A stretch of DNA of 64,000 bases from Gammaproteobacteria bacterium (GCA_028821405.1 JAPPGK010000101.1:1-64000); one strand, 5' to 3'; counted from the stretch's first letter, positions 31,956-42,086 are shown. Numbers and translations: made by a program. Notes: generated by a model not told the origin, from the letters alone.

Positions 31956-32318
31956 TCAGTGGGTGGGGCCCGCGCCGGGAAGCGGGAACCGGGCGGGTTC
32001 CACCTCGGCACCGAAGAACACGACCCGGGTCAGCCAGGTGTAGTCGGATTCCATGGCCATCAGTCCGACCAGGAGGACGATCACCCCGGGCGGCAGCAGG
32101 AGCGCGTAGATGAGTGCCAAGCGCTCCCACTTGAGATGCATGAAGACGGCGACGATGTACCCGGCCTTCAAGAACATGAAGGCGAGGATGAGCGCCCAGC
32201 GCAGGTAGCCCGCATCCATGTAGTCGGTGAAGTAGGAGCCTGCGCTGACCACGAACAACAGCCCCCAGATCCAGAAATACAGGGAAAGCGGATGCTGCTG
32301 GCCGACCTCCGATGCCAC
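31956..32318 (-). CDS. ctaF: cytochrome c oxidase subunit IV (CtaF/CoxD-like)
   Basis: 120-residue inner-membrane subunit with three helices. LKAGYIVAVFMHLKWER is the signature of the bacterial COX4 (caa3/bo3 type IV) family, with the MHLKWE core. It is the last gene of the oxidase operon, 15 bp after ctaE, which supports the call. It stabilises the complex and has no cofactor. Confidence 0.88.
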   Translation of the reverse strand: MASEVGQQHPLSLYFWIWGLLFVVSAGSYFTDYMDAGYLRWALILAFMFLKAGYIVAVFMHLKWERLALIYALLLPPGVIVLLVGLMAMESDYTWLTRVVFFGAEVEPARFPLPGAGPTH

Positions 32319-32333
32319 GGGACTTACCTCAAC

Positions 32334-33005
32334 TTACCAAAGATAGAAGAACGCGAAGATGAACACCCAGACGAGATCGACGAAGTGCCAGTAGAGCCCG
32401 GTGATCTCGACGATTTCGAAGTTGGTGTTGTCGTAGTAGCCCCGCCAGACGCGGTACGACACGATCAGAAGGTAGATCACCCCGCCGGTCACGTGCAGGC
32501 CGTGGAAGCCCGTGATCATGAAGAAGCAGGACCCGAACTGGGGCGCGCCCCAGGGGTTCCCCCAGGGCCTCACGCCTTCCTCGATCAGCTTGGTCCACTC
32601 GAAAGCCTGCATGCCGACGAACACCGCGCCGAAGAACGCGGTCGCAAGCATGAAGAAAATGGCCTTCTTCTTGTCCCGCCGGTAGCCGTAGTTCACTGCC
32701 AGGGCCATGGTGCCGCTCGACGTGATGAGGTCGAAGGTCATGATGGCGATGAGCAGGAGCGGCACGGCCTGGCCGAACATCGTCAGCGAGAACACCTCGC
32801 TGGCGTTGGGCCAGGCTTCCGCCGTGGTCGCCCGCACGGTCATGTAGCTCGTCAAGAAGATCGAGAAGATGAACGTGTCCGAGAGCAGGAAGATCCACAT
32901 CATCGCCTTCCCCCAGGGCACGCCCTTGAAGGTGGTGACGTCCGAAGACCAGTCCTTGGCGACCGACGCTAGGCCAGTGGATTCCGCCGCCGCTGCTTCC
33001 GCCAT
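32334..33005 (-). CDS. ctaE: cytochrome c oxidase subunit III
   Basis: 223-residue inner-membrane subunit with about six to seven helices. Conserved COX3 blocks include GMQAFEWTKLI (conserved glutamate), FFMITGFHGLHVTGGVIYLL and the end YWHFVDLVWVFIFAFFYL. It lacks the two N-terminal helices of long mitochondrial-type versions, as in caa3 oxidases. It starts 38 bp downstream of ctaD and carries no cofactor; it protects proton uptake by subunit I. Confidence 0.93.
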   Translation of the reverse strand: MAEAAAAESTGLASVAKDWSSDVTTFKGVPWGKAMMWIFLLSDTFIFSIFLTSYMTVRATTAEAWPNASEVFSLTMFGQAVPLLLIAIMTFDLITSSGTMALAVNYGYRRDKKKAIFFMLATAFFGAVFVGMQAFEWTKLIEEGVRPWGNPWGAPQFGSCFFMITGFHGLHVTGGVIYLLIVSYRVWRGYYDNTNFEIVEITGLYWHFVDLVWVFIFAFFYLW

Positions 33006-33043
33006 TGCGGTTCCTTAACTCCTCATGGGTTGGGTGTCGTGCC

Positions 33044-34780
33044 TTAAGCTTCCGCCTTGCGAGGCACGTCCTGGGGGATGAAGTCCTTCTCTTCACCGGG
33101 CACGCTGTAGTCGTAGGCCCAGCGATGCACCGACGGCAGCCGCTCGCCCCAGTTGCCGTGCACCGGTGGTGTCTGCGGGGTGCGCCACTCCAGGCTGTTC
33201 GCCTCCCACGGGTTGTCGCCGGCCTCCCTGCCGTGCCGGTAGCTGACCACCAGGTTGTAGATGAACAGGAACTGGGCGACACCGACGATGTACGCCGTGA
33301 TCGTGATGCTCACGTTCAGCACTTCCATGCTCGGGGTCAGGATCGACGACTCGCCGACGTTGTACTCGTAGTAGCGTCTCGGTATCGCCAGGAAGTGCAT
33401 CGGGAAGTAGATGGCGTAGGTGCCGAGGAACGTGATCCAGAAGTGGATGCGGCCAATGGTGTCGTTCAGCATCCGCCCGGTGATCTTCGGGTACCAGTGG
33501 TAGATGCCGCCGAAGATGACGAGGATCGGCGCGACCCCCATCACCATGTGGAAGTGGGCGACCACGAAGTAGGTATCGGACAGCGGCACGTCGACGATCA
33601 CGTTGCCGAGGAAGAGTCCAGTCAGCCCGCCGACCACGAACGTCAGCACGAAGGCGATGGCGAACAGCATCGGCACCGTGAAGCGGATGTTGGCCCGCCA
33701 CAGGGTGAGCGTCCAGTTGTAGACCTTGATGGCCGTGGGAACCGCGATGATGAGCGTCGTGGTGGCGAAGAAGAACCCGAAGTAGGGGTGCATCCCGGCG
33801 ACATACATGTGATGGGCCCAGACGATGAACGAAAGGCCGCCGATGGCCACGATAGCCCAGACCATCAGCCGGTAGCCGAAGATGTTCTTGCGCGCGTGCA
33901 CCGAGATCAGGTCGGAGACCACGCCGAACGCCGGCAGCGCCACGATGTAGACCTCCGGGTGGCCGAAGAACCAGAACAGGTGCTGGAACAGGAGCGGGCT
34001 GCCGCCGGCGTACTCCTCGCCGGCCTCGAAGGCCGAGTTGATGGCCGGCATGAAGAAGCTGGTGCCGAGGACGTTGTCGAGCGTCATCATGATGGCGCTC
34101 ACGAACAGTGCCGGGAAGGCGAGCAGGCCGAGCACCGTGGCCATCCCGATGCCCCAGATGGATAGCGGCATGCGCATCAGCGTCATGCCCCGGGTGCGCG
34201 CCTGCAGGATCGTGGTGATGTAGTTGAGGCCGCCCATGGTGAAGGCCACGATGAACACCGCAAGCGATGCCAGCATGGTGAGGATGCCCCAATCCGCGCC
34301 CGGCGTACCGGTGAGGATCGCCTGCGGGGGGTACAGCGTCCAACCGGCCCCCGTGGGTCCTTCCATCCCCGGAACGTACCCCAGCATCAGGATGAGGACG
34401 CTGGCGAGGTAGACGTGGTAGCTGATCATGTTGACGAACGGAAACACCATGTCCCGGGCGCCCAGCATCAGCGGTACCAGGTAGTTCCCGAAGCTTCCGA
34501 GCAGGAACGCGGTCAGCAGGTAGATCACCATGATCATGCCGTGCATGGTCACCGACTGGTAGTAGATCTCCGGGGTGATCCAGTCGACGGCCCCGGGGAA
34601 ACCGATCTGCGTGCGCATGATCCAGGACAGGACGAGCGCCACGAGACCCACGGCGATCGCCGTGATGCCGTACTGGACCGCGATCACCTTGTGGTCCTGG
34701 CTGAACCAGTACTTGGTGATCCAGGAATGCGGATCGTGAAGCGGAATGGCTTCCTGATAGGGTATTTCTGCCTGTGCCAT
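33044..34780 (-). CDS. ctaD: cytochrome c oxidase subunit I
   Basis: 578-residue catalytic subunit of a haem-copper oxidase. It has twelve or more helices, the low-spin haem histidine in VTMHGMIMV, the D-channel entrance GARDM with downstream N, FGHPEVYIVALPAFG carrying CuB His, the His-Tyr crosslink and the A1-type glutamate, WAHHMYVAGMH for CuB, IAVPTAIKVYNW for the K-channel lysine, and VAHFHMVMG for the haem ligands. All catalytic residues are present, so the enzyme should pump protons as a type A oxidase. Confidence 0.96.
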   Translation of the reverse strand: MAQAEIPYQEAIPLHDPHSWITKYWFSQDHKVIAVQYGITAIAVGLVALVLSWIMRTQIGFPGAVDWITPEIYYQSVTMHGMIMVIYLLTAFLLGSFGNYLVPLMLGARDMVFPFVNMISYHVYLASVLILMLGYVPGMEGPTGAGWTLYPPQAILTGTPGADWGILTMLASLAVFIVAFTMGGLNYITTILQARTRGMTLMRMPLSIWGIGMATVLGLLAFPALFVSAIMMTLDNVLGTSFFMPAINSAFEAGEEYAGGSPLLFQHLFWFFGHPEVYIVALPAFGVVSDLISVHARKNIFGYRLMVWAIVAIGGLSFIVWAHHMYVAGMHPYFGFFFATTTLIIAVPTAIKVYNWTLTLWRANIRFTVPMLFAIAFVLTFVVGGLTGLFLGNVIVDVPLSDTYFVVAHFHMVMGVAPILVIFGGIYHWYPKITGRMLNDTIGRIHFWITFLGTYAIYFPMHFLAIPRRYYEYNVGESSILTPSMEVLNVSITITAYIVGVAQFLFIYNLVVSYRHGREAGDNPWEANSLEWRTPQTPPVHGNWGERLPSVHRWAYDYSVPGEEKDFIPQDVPRKAEA

Positions 34781-34846
34781 CGGTCTTCCCCTACGGTCCG
34801 GGCCTTAAGACGTTAGTTTACGCGAATGTCTGACGGGCGAGGTCGA

Positions 34847-35992
34847 TCACGGGGTGGTGGTCTCCGCCGGAGACGCCCCCTCGACTTCCTCTTTCATGAG
34901 CGCGACCAAGGCCGCGATCTCGTCGTCGGTAACGGTGTCTTCGTCGTAGGCGATCATCACCGGCGAAAAGCCTTCGACGACCTTGACACCGGGTTCCCGG
35001 ATCGACTCGGCCACGTAGGCTTCGTCCACCGTGGCGGTCGTGCCATCGGTCATGGTTCGCGTCGAACCCCATAGATTCAGCCAGGTGGGTCCGATCACGC
35101 CCGATCCGTCGAGCGAGTGGCAGGCGCTGCAACCCTCGTCCTCCCAAAGCTCGCGCCCCCGCCGCGCTTCGGCACTATAGGCCTTGGGCGTGATGCCCGC
35201 CTGCACCTGCGCCCAGGTGGGCTGCGAAGCGAGCCAGGCCTGGAAGTCGTCTTCGGCGTCCACCTTCACCCGGCCGCGCATGGTGTAGTGGCCCTGGCCG
35301 CAGAGTTCGGCGCAGACGATCTCGTAGGGTTCTTCCTGGATGCGCGTGGGCGTGAACCAGAAGTAGGTCACCATCCCGGGTACGGCGTCCATCTTGGCGC
35401 GGAACTCCGGCACCCAGAAATCGTGCAGGACATCGTTGGAACGCAGCAGGACCTTGTAGGGTTGATCGACGGGCAGATGCAGCGTGGTGCCGTCGACGAG
35501 GACGTCGTCATCGCCGTTGGGATCGGCCTTGTTCATGCCGAACGGGTTGTCCGAGCGGATGTTCTCGACGTGGACGGTGCCGAACCTGCCGTCCTCGCCG
35601 GGGAAGCGGAAAGCCCAGCCCCACTGCTTGGACAGCACCTCGACCTCCTGCGCGTCGTCAGGCGGGTTCACGAAGTCGTTCCAGACGATGAGCCCCGGTG
35701 CCAGCATGGCGACGACCCCAATGGTGGTGACGATGGTCAGCCACCACTCCAGTTTCGGGTTTTCGGGCTCGTAGTCGGCCCGGGCGTCCTCGCGATAGCG
35801 AAACTTCCAGGTGGTGTACACCATGAACACGCCGATCAGGGCGAAGACGACGCCGCAGATCCAGAAGGTGAGGATCACCGTGTTGTCGATGTGGCCCCAG
35901 TTGGAGGCGATCTCCGTGAACTTCCACGGGCTGAAGAACGACAGCAGCACCGACACGATGACGATGATGAGAAGAACGATCGCTACAGCCAT
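34847..35992 (-). CDS. ctaC: cytochrome c oxidase subunit II with fused cytochrome c domain (caa3 type)
   Basis: 381-residue subunit with two N-terminal membrane helices (no cleavable signal seen), the CuA domain with CAELCGQGHYTM near residue 225 (two Cys, His, Met), and a C-terminal class I cytochrome c domain with CSACHS near residue 287 and a later methionine ligand candidate. The fusion marks a caa3 oxidase. I chose ATG 35992 (MAVAIVLLII) behind AGGGGC rather than the longer ORF, whose extra N-terminus is polar. It is the first gene of the operon. Confidence 0.94.
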   Translation of the reverse strand: MAVAIVLLIIVIVSVLLSFFSPWKFTEIASNWGHIDNTVILTFWICGVVFALIGVFMVYTTWKFRYREDARADYEPENPKLEWWLTIVTTIGVVAMLAPGLIVWNDFVNPPDDAQEVEVLSKQWGWAFRFPGEDGRFGTVHVENIRSDNPFGMNKADPNGDDDVLVDGTTLHLPVDQPYKVLLRSNDVLHDFWVPEFRAKMDAVPGMVTYFWFTPTRIQEEPYEIVCAELCGQGHYTMRGRVKVDAEDDFQAWLASQPTWAQVQAGITPKAYSAEARRGRELWEDEGCSACHSLDGSGVIGPTWLNLWGSTRTMTDGTTATVDEAYVAESIREPGVKVVEGFSPVMIAYDEDTVTDDEIAALVALMKEEVEGASPAETTTP

Positions 35993-36620
35993 GTTGCCCC
36001 TGTCCTGGCCCGTGTGGTCAATGTCGGAACGCGTGCGCCACCGACGGCAGACGCCCGTGTCCACCGGCATGCAATGGCGCCCCTGCGGCCCGCCAAAGGT
36101 TCGTTACCGCGCACTATTGCCGGGATTACCGGGCACCGCGCAACGCGCACTGACTCTTCCCTAACCAATCCTTCCGCTGTCCGTTGAGCAGGATCAGGGA
36201 AGACGGCGCGCATTTTCCGACAAAGGCGACGATGGAATCAAGGACTGGTGCCGCGGGTGGAGCAAACACGGTCGGGCGAACCGAACGTGCACAGGGCGAC
36301 GATGGCCGCCACCGCCACACGGCCCAGTCCCCCCGCCGACCTGACGGCGGGTGAACTCGTCGATCTTGTCGTCCGGTCCTCTTGGGAACTCGTCGTTGGA
36401 ATTGCGACCGCGCACCCGCAGCGGGGTCTGGATCAGGCACTCGATTCCACCCGGTACTTGGGTGGAATCCAGCCAGTATCCGTCTATTTCAGCAAGCATT
36501 CTCCATCTGGAACGCACAATTCGCGCCAACAAAGGTGGGTTCTTGCCAAAACGGCGTCATAGAATCCGGCTACGGCTGAAGACCAGCCAAACCTGTAGTA
36601 CCTTCTGGAGCAGTAGTACC
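35993..36620. other. 628-bp intergenic region between ctaC and the subtilase gene
   Basis: Divergent region likely to hold both promoters. Small ORFs exist on both strands (for example 36248-36562 and 36194-36532), but I recognise no family in them and they overlap each other. The only clear structure is the hairpin at 36443-36469. The ORF track runs the subtilase frame back to 36351, without homology. Confidence 0.6.
36443..36469. repeat. perfect hairpin GATTCCACCC/GGGTGGAATC
   Basis: 10-bp perfect stem with the 7-nt loop GGTACTT, about 150 bp before the subtilase start. No U-tract follows in either direction. It may be a REP-like unit, an operator or part of the subtilase leader. Confidence 0.5.
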
Positions 36621-39600
36621 ATGTCCAAGACACTCACGTTGTTGGGCGTCGCGGCGTTCGTCGCCGTCGTCGCCTATCTGATGTCCTCCGTCGGCGAACG
36701 CCAGCTCGATCTCCCGGCATCCGACACGGCGCTCGACGAAGCAGCCAAGAACCAACTCGCCGCCAAGGCGTCGATCGCGCAAATCGCCGCCGAGAGCGAG
36801 GCTATCGACGCACCCGCCACCGGCGAGGAGGCGCCGCCCGTGCAGGCCGAGGCGCCGCCGGGTTTCGTGCCGGCGCCGGTCGCGCACCAGGCCACGCCCC
36901 CTGAGGGCTATTCCTTCGCCTCGCACCACGAGGTTGCGCGGGGGCCCATGACCGAACATGACATCGACCCCGCGCAGCGACCGGCGGATCTCCCGGCCTG
37001 GATGGTCCATGGCGAGGCGAACCTCGGCGTTCAGGCCTCGGCGGCAGGACGCGACTGGTCCTTCGGCTGGGTCAAGCTGTCCGAAGGTGCGGACCTCGAA
37101 GACCTCCGGGATTTGCTGGCGGCGTACGGGGGAGAAGCCCTAGGCCAGGCGGCGGATCTCGTCCGCGCGCGCCTGCCGGGCGACCCGGCGAGGCTCGAAG
37201 CGATCGCTAGGGCGGGCTCGGTGGCGGGCGTAGGGGCACTCCCGCCGGGGGATAAAGTCGCGGGCGGGCTTGCCGAAGTCCAGGCGAATGGCAACGACCT
37301 CCCCGTGTGGATCACGCTCATGTCCGACGACCCGGACGGTCAGTGGCGGCGGGCGCTGCAAGGTCTCGGTGCGGAGGTAGGCCGGTTCGATCCGGCGCTC
37401 CGTTCCTACGCGGCCACGATACCGGCAGTCGCGCTGGGGCCGATTTCGCAAGCCGACTACGTGCTCGCCGTCGAGTCCATCGGCCGGGTCGAGCCCACTC
37501 TCGAGATCGCGACCACCGTCATGGGGGCGGACTCGGTGCGCAGCTACGACGCGGGGATGGACACCTTCGTCGGGACGGGCGGCGCGTCGGTGACGGTCGG
37601 CGTCATGGACACCGGGCTCAACGTTGACCACCCCGACATCTCGTCGAACCGCCGGAGCATCTGCGGCGCCAATTTTACCGTTGCCTTTGACCGTCGAAGG
37701 GACGACCAGGCTCTCTGGTTCGACCCCCCCGGTCATGGCACACACGTCACCGGCACCCTCGTTGGCAACGGGGCCGTTCAACGCAACCGCGCCGGCATGG
37801 CGCCGCTGGTTCAGGACATCCGCTTCGCCAAGGCTATCGACACGTTTGGCAGTGCGTCCGCATTGGCCTGGAACCGGGCCATGGACTGGTTCGCCACGCC
37901 GACCGCGTGCGGCGGCGATGGCGTCGCGCGCAAGGCGCTGGTCATCAACTCGAGCCTGGGCGTGCCCGGGGCCTACTGGGTTGGCCGCTCGATCGGCGAG
38001 CGCAAGATCGACGCATCGGTCTGGGCGGCTCGGCAACTCTTCGTGACGTCCACCGGCAACTCGGCATCTGCCGCGTCGTCGAGCATGGCGGGGGCGAAGA
38101 ACGCATTGACCGTCGGCGCGGCGAGCAATATCGGCGACATCGCCGGTTTCAGCAGCCAAGGGCCGACCGACGACGGCCGGCTGATGCCGAAGGTCGTCGG
38201 CACCGGGGTGCGGGTTTTCGCGGCACTCGGCAGAGGGTCCACGCGTGGGTACTTTTCGGCTTCCGGCACCAGTATGGCGGCGCCCTCGGTCGCGGGCGTG
38301 GCGGCGCTCGTCATGGACGCGATACCGGAACTCAAGGAGGAACCGGCCGCCCTGCGCGCGCGGCTCATGGCGAGCGCGATCAAGCCCGACGCGTTCCTGG
38401 GTGATGATGCCGCGTTCCCGCTCGACAACACCAACGGGCCCGGGACGTTGAACAACGCCTACGGCCTGGGCAAGGTGTCCGCGCGTACGGCGGTCCTAAG
38501 CCGGGACGACGAGGACGGTTGGATCGGCGGCAGCGCCTCGTTCGACATCGATGGGGACAGCCACGCCTACCACGACATCGTCGTGCCCGAAGGCGCAAGC
38601 CGGCTGGACATCGTCATGACCTGGGACGAGCCGCCCGCGGAAGTGATCACGACGCCTGTCCTGCACGACCTCGACCTTTGGGTAGATCGCGGCGCGTCCT
38701 GCGGCGACGTCGCCCGCTGCGGGCACTACTCGTCCCGCTCGCGGATCGACAACGTCGAGTGGGTCATCGTCCCGAACCCGCCGGCGGGCGTCTACCGGCT
38801 GAAGGTGCTGCCGAACCGCATCTACGGCCCCGCACCGCGCGCGGGCTTGGCCTGGACCGTGATCCGCGGCGACTCCTCGCCGTCGCTGGGCGTCGCCCTT
38901 GACCGCGAGGTCATCGAGGTCGCCCCCGACGTGCCGTTCGAGGTCGACGTCACAGTCTCCTCGGACGCCTACGTGTCGGCTGGCGCGACCCTTCGCGTCG
39001 AGTGCCGGGCCGCAGTGGGCTCTGCTGCGTGCGACGCGTTCATGCTGGAGGGTGCTCAATTGCCTTTCGCCGCCGACGATAGCTCGTTGGTTCGCGAGGA
39101 CGCGCTGGACCGCTCGCTCGCCCGGGACATCTTGATCGCGTTGGGCGAACTCGGTCCCGATGAGCAACAGAACGTCTCGCTCAAGTTCGCGGGACAGCCC
39201 GAGGGCAGTTTTCGGCTTCACATCGCGGCGGCCAGCTGGAACGGGGCAGGGGGAGACGCCTCCTTGGCCGTGGTCGTTGGCGATTCGGACATGCCGGCGC
39301 CCGCGCAACGACCGCCGAACGACGACTTCGCCATGGCGATCGAACTCGACCCCGAGGGCGGGGAGACCACCTTCGACCTCATGGCGGCGACCCCGGACCC
39401 GGGCGAACCGACACTGGATTTCGGAACCGGGCCAGAACGGCCCCGTTCGCTCTGGTATGTCTGGACCGCGCCGGAGACCGGACTGGCGGCGTTCTCCGTC
39501 GCCCGTTCGACACCGGATGACCATTCCGACCTCGTGGTGGTCGATGTCTTCCGGGATGCCCCGGTAGCCGGCTTAAGAGTCATCGGCGACACGCAACTCG

Positions 39601-42086
39601 GCGGCGGCAAGGTCTTTTTCGCAGAGCGAGGCGAGACCTACCGCATACGCCTCAGCGCTGCCACGCTGGTATTGTTCTTGACGCCCCCATCGAACCAGCC
39701 TCTGCAGGAACAGCGGCCGTTGGATTACCCCGAACTCGTGCTCCGTTGGGGACCCGGAAAGCGACCCGACAACGATGACTATGCCTTCCCCGCCGACCTA
39801 CAGGGCGAGAGCGGCGTCGTAGCCGGGACCGGGCAGGGCGCGACCACGGAGCCGGCCGAGTTCATGGGCCACGCCAACTCGGACCATCCAGACGACCGAG
39901 GCGGTTGGTTGTCGAGCGTGTGGTACCGTTGGACGGCACCGTCGACCGGCGACTACGCCTTCTACACCAATCGGGCCAGCCAGGTCGTCGCCGTGTTTGC
40001 GGGAGATAGCCTGGCCGGGGCCAGAATGGTCTCGGGCGCACCGTATTTCGAGGTTGCCTTCCCCGCGACCGAAGGCGTCGAGTACCGGATTGGCGTCGCC
40101 AACCACGATGCCGACTGGGCCGGCACCGACTTCGAGCTGGGGTGGGAACCCGGCGATCGCATGAACCCGGGCAACGACGACTTCGCCGCTGCTCAACAGA
40201 CGTTTGGCGACTCCGCGTTTTCCCTGGTCGACTTCAACACCAAGACCGTGGAGCATGGCGAACCGGGTGCGTCGGGCGTGCGCACCGCCTGGTGGGTTTG
40301 GCAACCGTCGGCCGACGGGCGCTACACGTGGCTGGCCGCACGCGTGGGCGGGATCCCAAGGGACGACGCACCGCTCAAGGGGTCGGTATTCGCAGGTGAC
40401 GGACTGGACAACCTCGAGGCGGTGGCCGCGGCCGAAGGCGGCGGAGGGCTGGAACGGCAGTGGGTATTCGATGCCCGTGCCGACACGTCCTACCGCTTCG
40501 CCCTGGGACTGCCGCGCGATGCGGCGCAGGCTCCGCTGAGACCGGGGTACGTCTCGATGGCCTGGGGGCCCACGCCTGAGAACGACGACCTCGCAAATGC
40601 CGCCGCGCTCACCGGGATGAGCGGGTCCGTAAGCGGCTCGAACCAGTTCGCGACGAACGAGATGGGCGAGCGCACGGGCACGCTTGGCGACTCGTCCTTG
40701 TGGTGGACGTTCCAGTCCGACGAGAGCGGCTGGGTCCGTTTCGCGGTCGACGGCCCGCCCGGGTCGAAGCTCGCGATCTACAGGATGAATGCGGACGCGG
40801 ACCTGGAACTTCTGCGGATCAGTCGGGATCTGGGCGAGGTCGCTGCGACCATCCGCGTGGAGGCGGGCGAGACGTACGTCGTCCGCTTGGGTTCCTACTA
40901 CTGCGATGCCGATGGCTGCGGCACCGGCTCGCGCGGACCGTTTGAAATCGCTTGGCGCCCGGCGGACCCACCCGCCTTGCTCCGCTATGTAGGTAGCGTA
41001 GTGGGTGAGGCCGCCCCACAGGACGGCTCGGTCATCGAACTCGCCACCCTCGGCGATCAAGCCTTCAACGGCGATGGCAGCGAACTCTACGTGGCATCGG
41101 ACGCCGGTCTCGTGGTCTTCGAGCGGGATCCCGAGACCGGCGACCTAACGAGGGTGGAGACGGTCGCCCGAGGGTCGGTGGATTCGTACACAGACCTGAT
41201 CTGGGACGAGACCGGCAACGCTCTGCTCGCCGTTTCCTGCAACGCCTGGCTCAAGTTCAGCCCGGCCGAGCACGGCGGCGTCGAGCATGTCGGCGACATT
41301 GCCGGCGCCCCGTGCCCCCTGGGCGACGTGCTGGTGGCCGGGGACTTCGTACACCACGTGATGGCGCCGTGGATGATCGAGACGTTGCGGTTCGACGAGG
41401 ACCGCGAATCCTTGAGCGCGGTCGGCGTCAATACCATCCCCGACATCGCGCGCGCCGCGATTACGGCCGACGGTGGCAACGTCTATGCAATCACCAACGA
41501 CCGGGGCGAGTACGGGCTCGTCGCGTTGGAGCGCGATGCGGAGACCGGTTCGCTTCGGATTACCGCGATTCTGAAGGAAGGTAGCCCGACGGGCGGCGCC
41601 GCCGAAGGCGTCGTCGAAGGGCTCGTGAACGTGGCGGCGCTGGCCGTTCACGGTTCGCACCTTTTTGTCTCGGCGGGCGACCGGGCGGCGACCACGCTGG
41701 TCTTCGACCTCGCCGACCGCGCTAGTCCGGTATTTCTGGGCAACTTGCGGTTGAACCAGCGCAACCACGGAACCTGCGGCCGCGGAGCGGCAAGGCACGA
41801 CGTCTCCGCCCTGGACATCGCTTGCGTGGTTGGCGAGTGGTTCGTGGTGCAAGTCGGCGCCGACGGCTCGGTGTTCACGTCGGACCTCTTGCGGTCCCGC
41901 GCCACCGACTCCTTTGGCAACGTGCTGCCCCCCAACGCGGAAGTCGCTTCGTTCGTGGCGAGCCCCGACGGTCGTCATGTCCATATGGCGGGTGCGAACA
42001 GCTACTTCGAGTTCGTCCCGCCTGGCACTTTCCGCTTCGGGACTCGGAATCAAATATTCGTGTTCGAACGCGTATACGGGGATTGA
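36621..42086 (+). CDS. giant secreted subtilisin-like (S8) protease with repeat modules and beta-propeller
   Basis: 1821-residue exported protein with an N-terminal signal/anchor helix (LLGVAAFVAVVAYLMSSV). The S8 triad is intact: Asp in GVMDTGLNVDHPDI (about 327), His in GHGTHVTG (about 371), Ser in SGTSMAAPSVAG (about 548), plus oxyanion Asn in TGNSAS. A jelly-roll P-domain-like region follows (600-750). Four modules of about 140 residues start at NDDFAMA (897), NDDYAF (1048), NDDFAAA (1182) and NDDLANA (1318), each with a W-x-W-T/Q core like bacterial pre-peptidase C-terminal domains. The last 360 residues read as a seven-bladed lactonase-like propeller. Start ATG 36621; GGAG upstream is a little distant. 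Confidence 0.92.
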   Translation: MSKTLTLLGVAAFVAVVAYLMSSVGERQLDLPASDTALDEAAKNQLAAKASIAQIAAESEAIDAPATGEEAPPVQAEAPPGFVPAPVAHQATPPEGYSFASHHEVARGPMTEHDIDPAQRPADLPAWMVHGEANLGVQASAAGRDWSFGWVKLSEGADLEDLRDLLAAYGGEALGQAADLVRARLPGDPARLEAIARAGSVAGVGALPPGDKVAGGLAEVQANGNDLPVWITLMSDDPDGQWRRALQGLGAEVGRFDPALRSYAATIPAVALGPISQADYVLAVESIGRVEPTLEIATTVMGADSVRSYDAGMDTFVGTGGASVTVGVMDTGLNVDHPDISSNRRSICGANFTVAFDRRRDDQALWFDPPGHGTHVTGTLVGNGAVQRNRAGMAPLVQDIRFAKAIDTFGSASALAWNRAMDWFATPTACGGDGVARKALVINSSLGVPGAYWVGRSIGERKIDASVWAARQLFVTSTGNSASAASSSMAGAKNALTVGAASNIGDIAGFSSQGPTDDGRLMPKVVGTGVRVFAALGRGSTRGYFSASGTSMAAPSVAGVAALVMDAIPELKEEPAALRARLMASAIKPDAFLGDDAAFPLDNTNGPGTLNNAYGLGKVSARTAVLSRDDEDGWIGGSASFDIDGDSHAYHDIVVPEGASRLDIVMTWDEPPAEVITTPVLHDLDLWVDRGASCGDVARCGHYSSRSRIDNVEWVIVPNPPAGVYRLKVLPNRIYGPAPRAGLAWTVIRGDSSPSLGVALDREVIEVAPDVPFEVDVTVSSDAYVSAGATLRVECRAAVGSAACDAFMLEGAQLPFAADDSSLVREDALDRSLARDILIALGELGPDEQQNVSLKFAGQPEGSFRLHIAAASWNGAGGDASLAVVVGDSDMPAPAQRPPNDDFAMAIELDPEGGETTFDLMAATPDPGEPTLDFGTGPERPRSLWYVWTAPETGLAAFSVARSTPDDHSDLVVVDVFRDAPVAGLRVIGDTQLGGGKVFFAERGETYRIRLSAATLVLFLTPPSNQPLQEQRPLDYPELVLRWGPGKRPDNDDYAFPADLQGESGVVAGTGQGATTEPAEFMGHANSDHPDDRGGWLSSVWYRWTAPSTGDYAFYTNRASQVVAVFAGDSLAGARMVSGAPYFEVAFPATEGVEYRIGVANHDADWAGTDFELGWEPGDRMNPGNDDFAAAQQTFGDSAFSLVDFNTKTVEHGEPGASGVRTAWWVWQPSADGRYTWLAARVGGIPRDDAPLKGSVFAGDGLDNLEAVAAAEGGGGLERQWVFDARADTSYRFALGLPRDAAQAPLRPGYVSMAWGPTPENDDLANAAALTGMSGSVSGSNQFATNEMGERTGTLGDSSLWWTFQSDESGWVRFAVDGPPGSKLAIYRMNADADLELLRISRDLGEVAATIRVEAGETYVVRLGSYYCDADGCGTGSRGPFEIAWRPADPPALLRYVGSVVGEAAPQDGSVIELATLGDQAFNGDGSELYVASDAGLVVFERDPETGDLTRVETVARGSVDSYTDLIWDETGNALLAVSCNAWLKFSPAEHGGVEHVGDIAGAPCPLGDVLVAGDFVHHVMAPWMIETLRFDEDRESLSAVGVNTIPDIARAAITADGGNVYAITNDRGEYGLVALERDAETGSLRITAILKEGSPTGGAAEGVVEGLVNVAALAVHGSHLFVSAGDRAATTLVFDLADRASPVFLGNLRLNQRNHGTCGRGAARHDVSALDIACVVGEWFVVQVGADGSVFTSDLLRSRATDSFGNVLPPNAEVASFVASPDGRHVHMAGANSYFEFVPPGTFRFGTRNQIFVFERVYGD

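Noticed and set aside
36194-36562. Small overlapping ORFs in the ctaC-subtilase gap as a transposase remnant
   Set aside because: No transposase motif or terminal inverted repeats could be recognised.
36351-36620. N-terminal 90 residues of the 1911-residue subtilase ORF as real coding sequence
   Set aside because: No homology or signal peptide; the ATG at 36621 begins a clear export helix.
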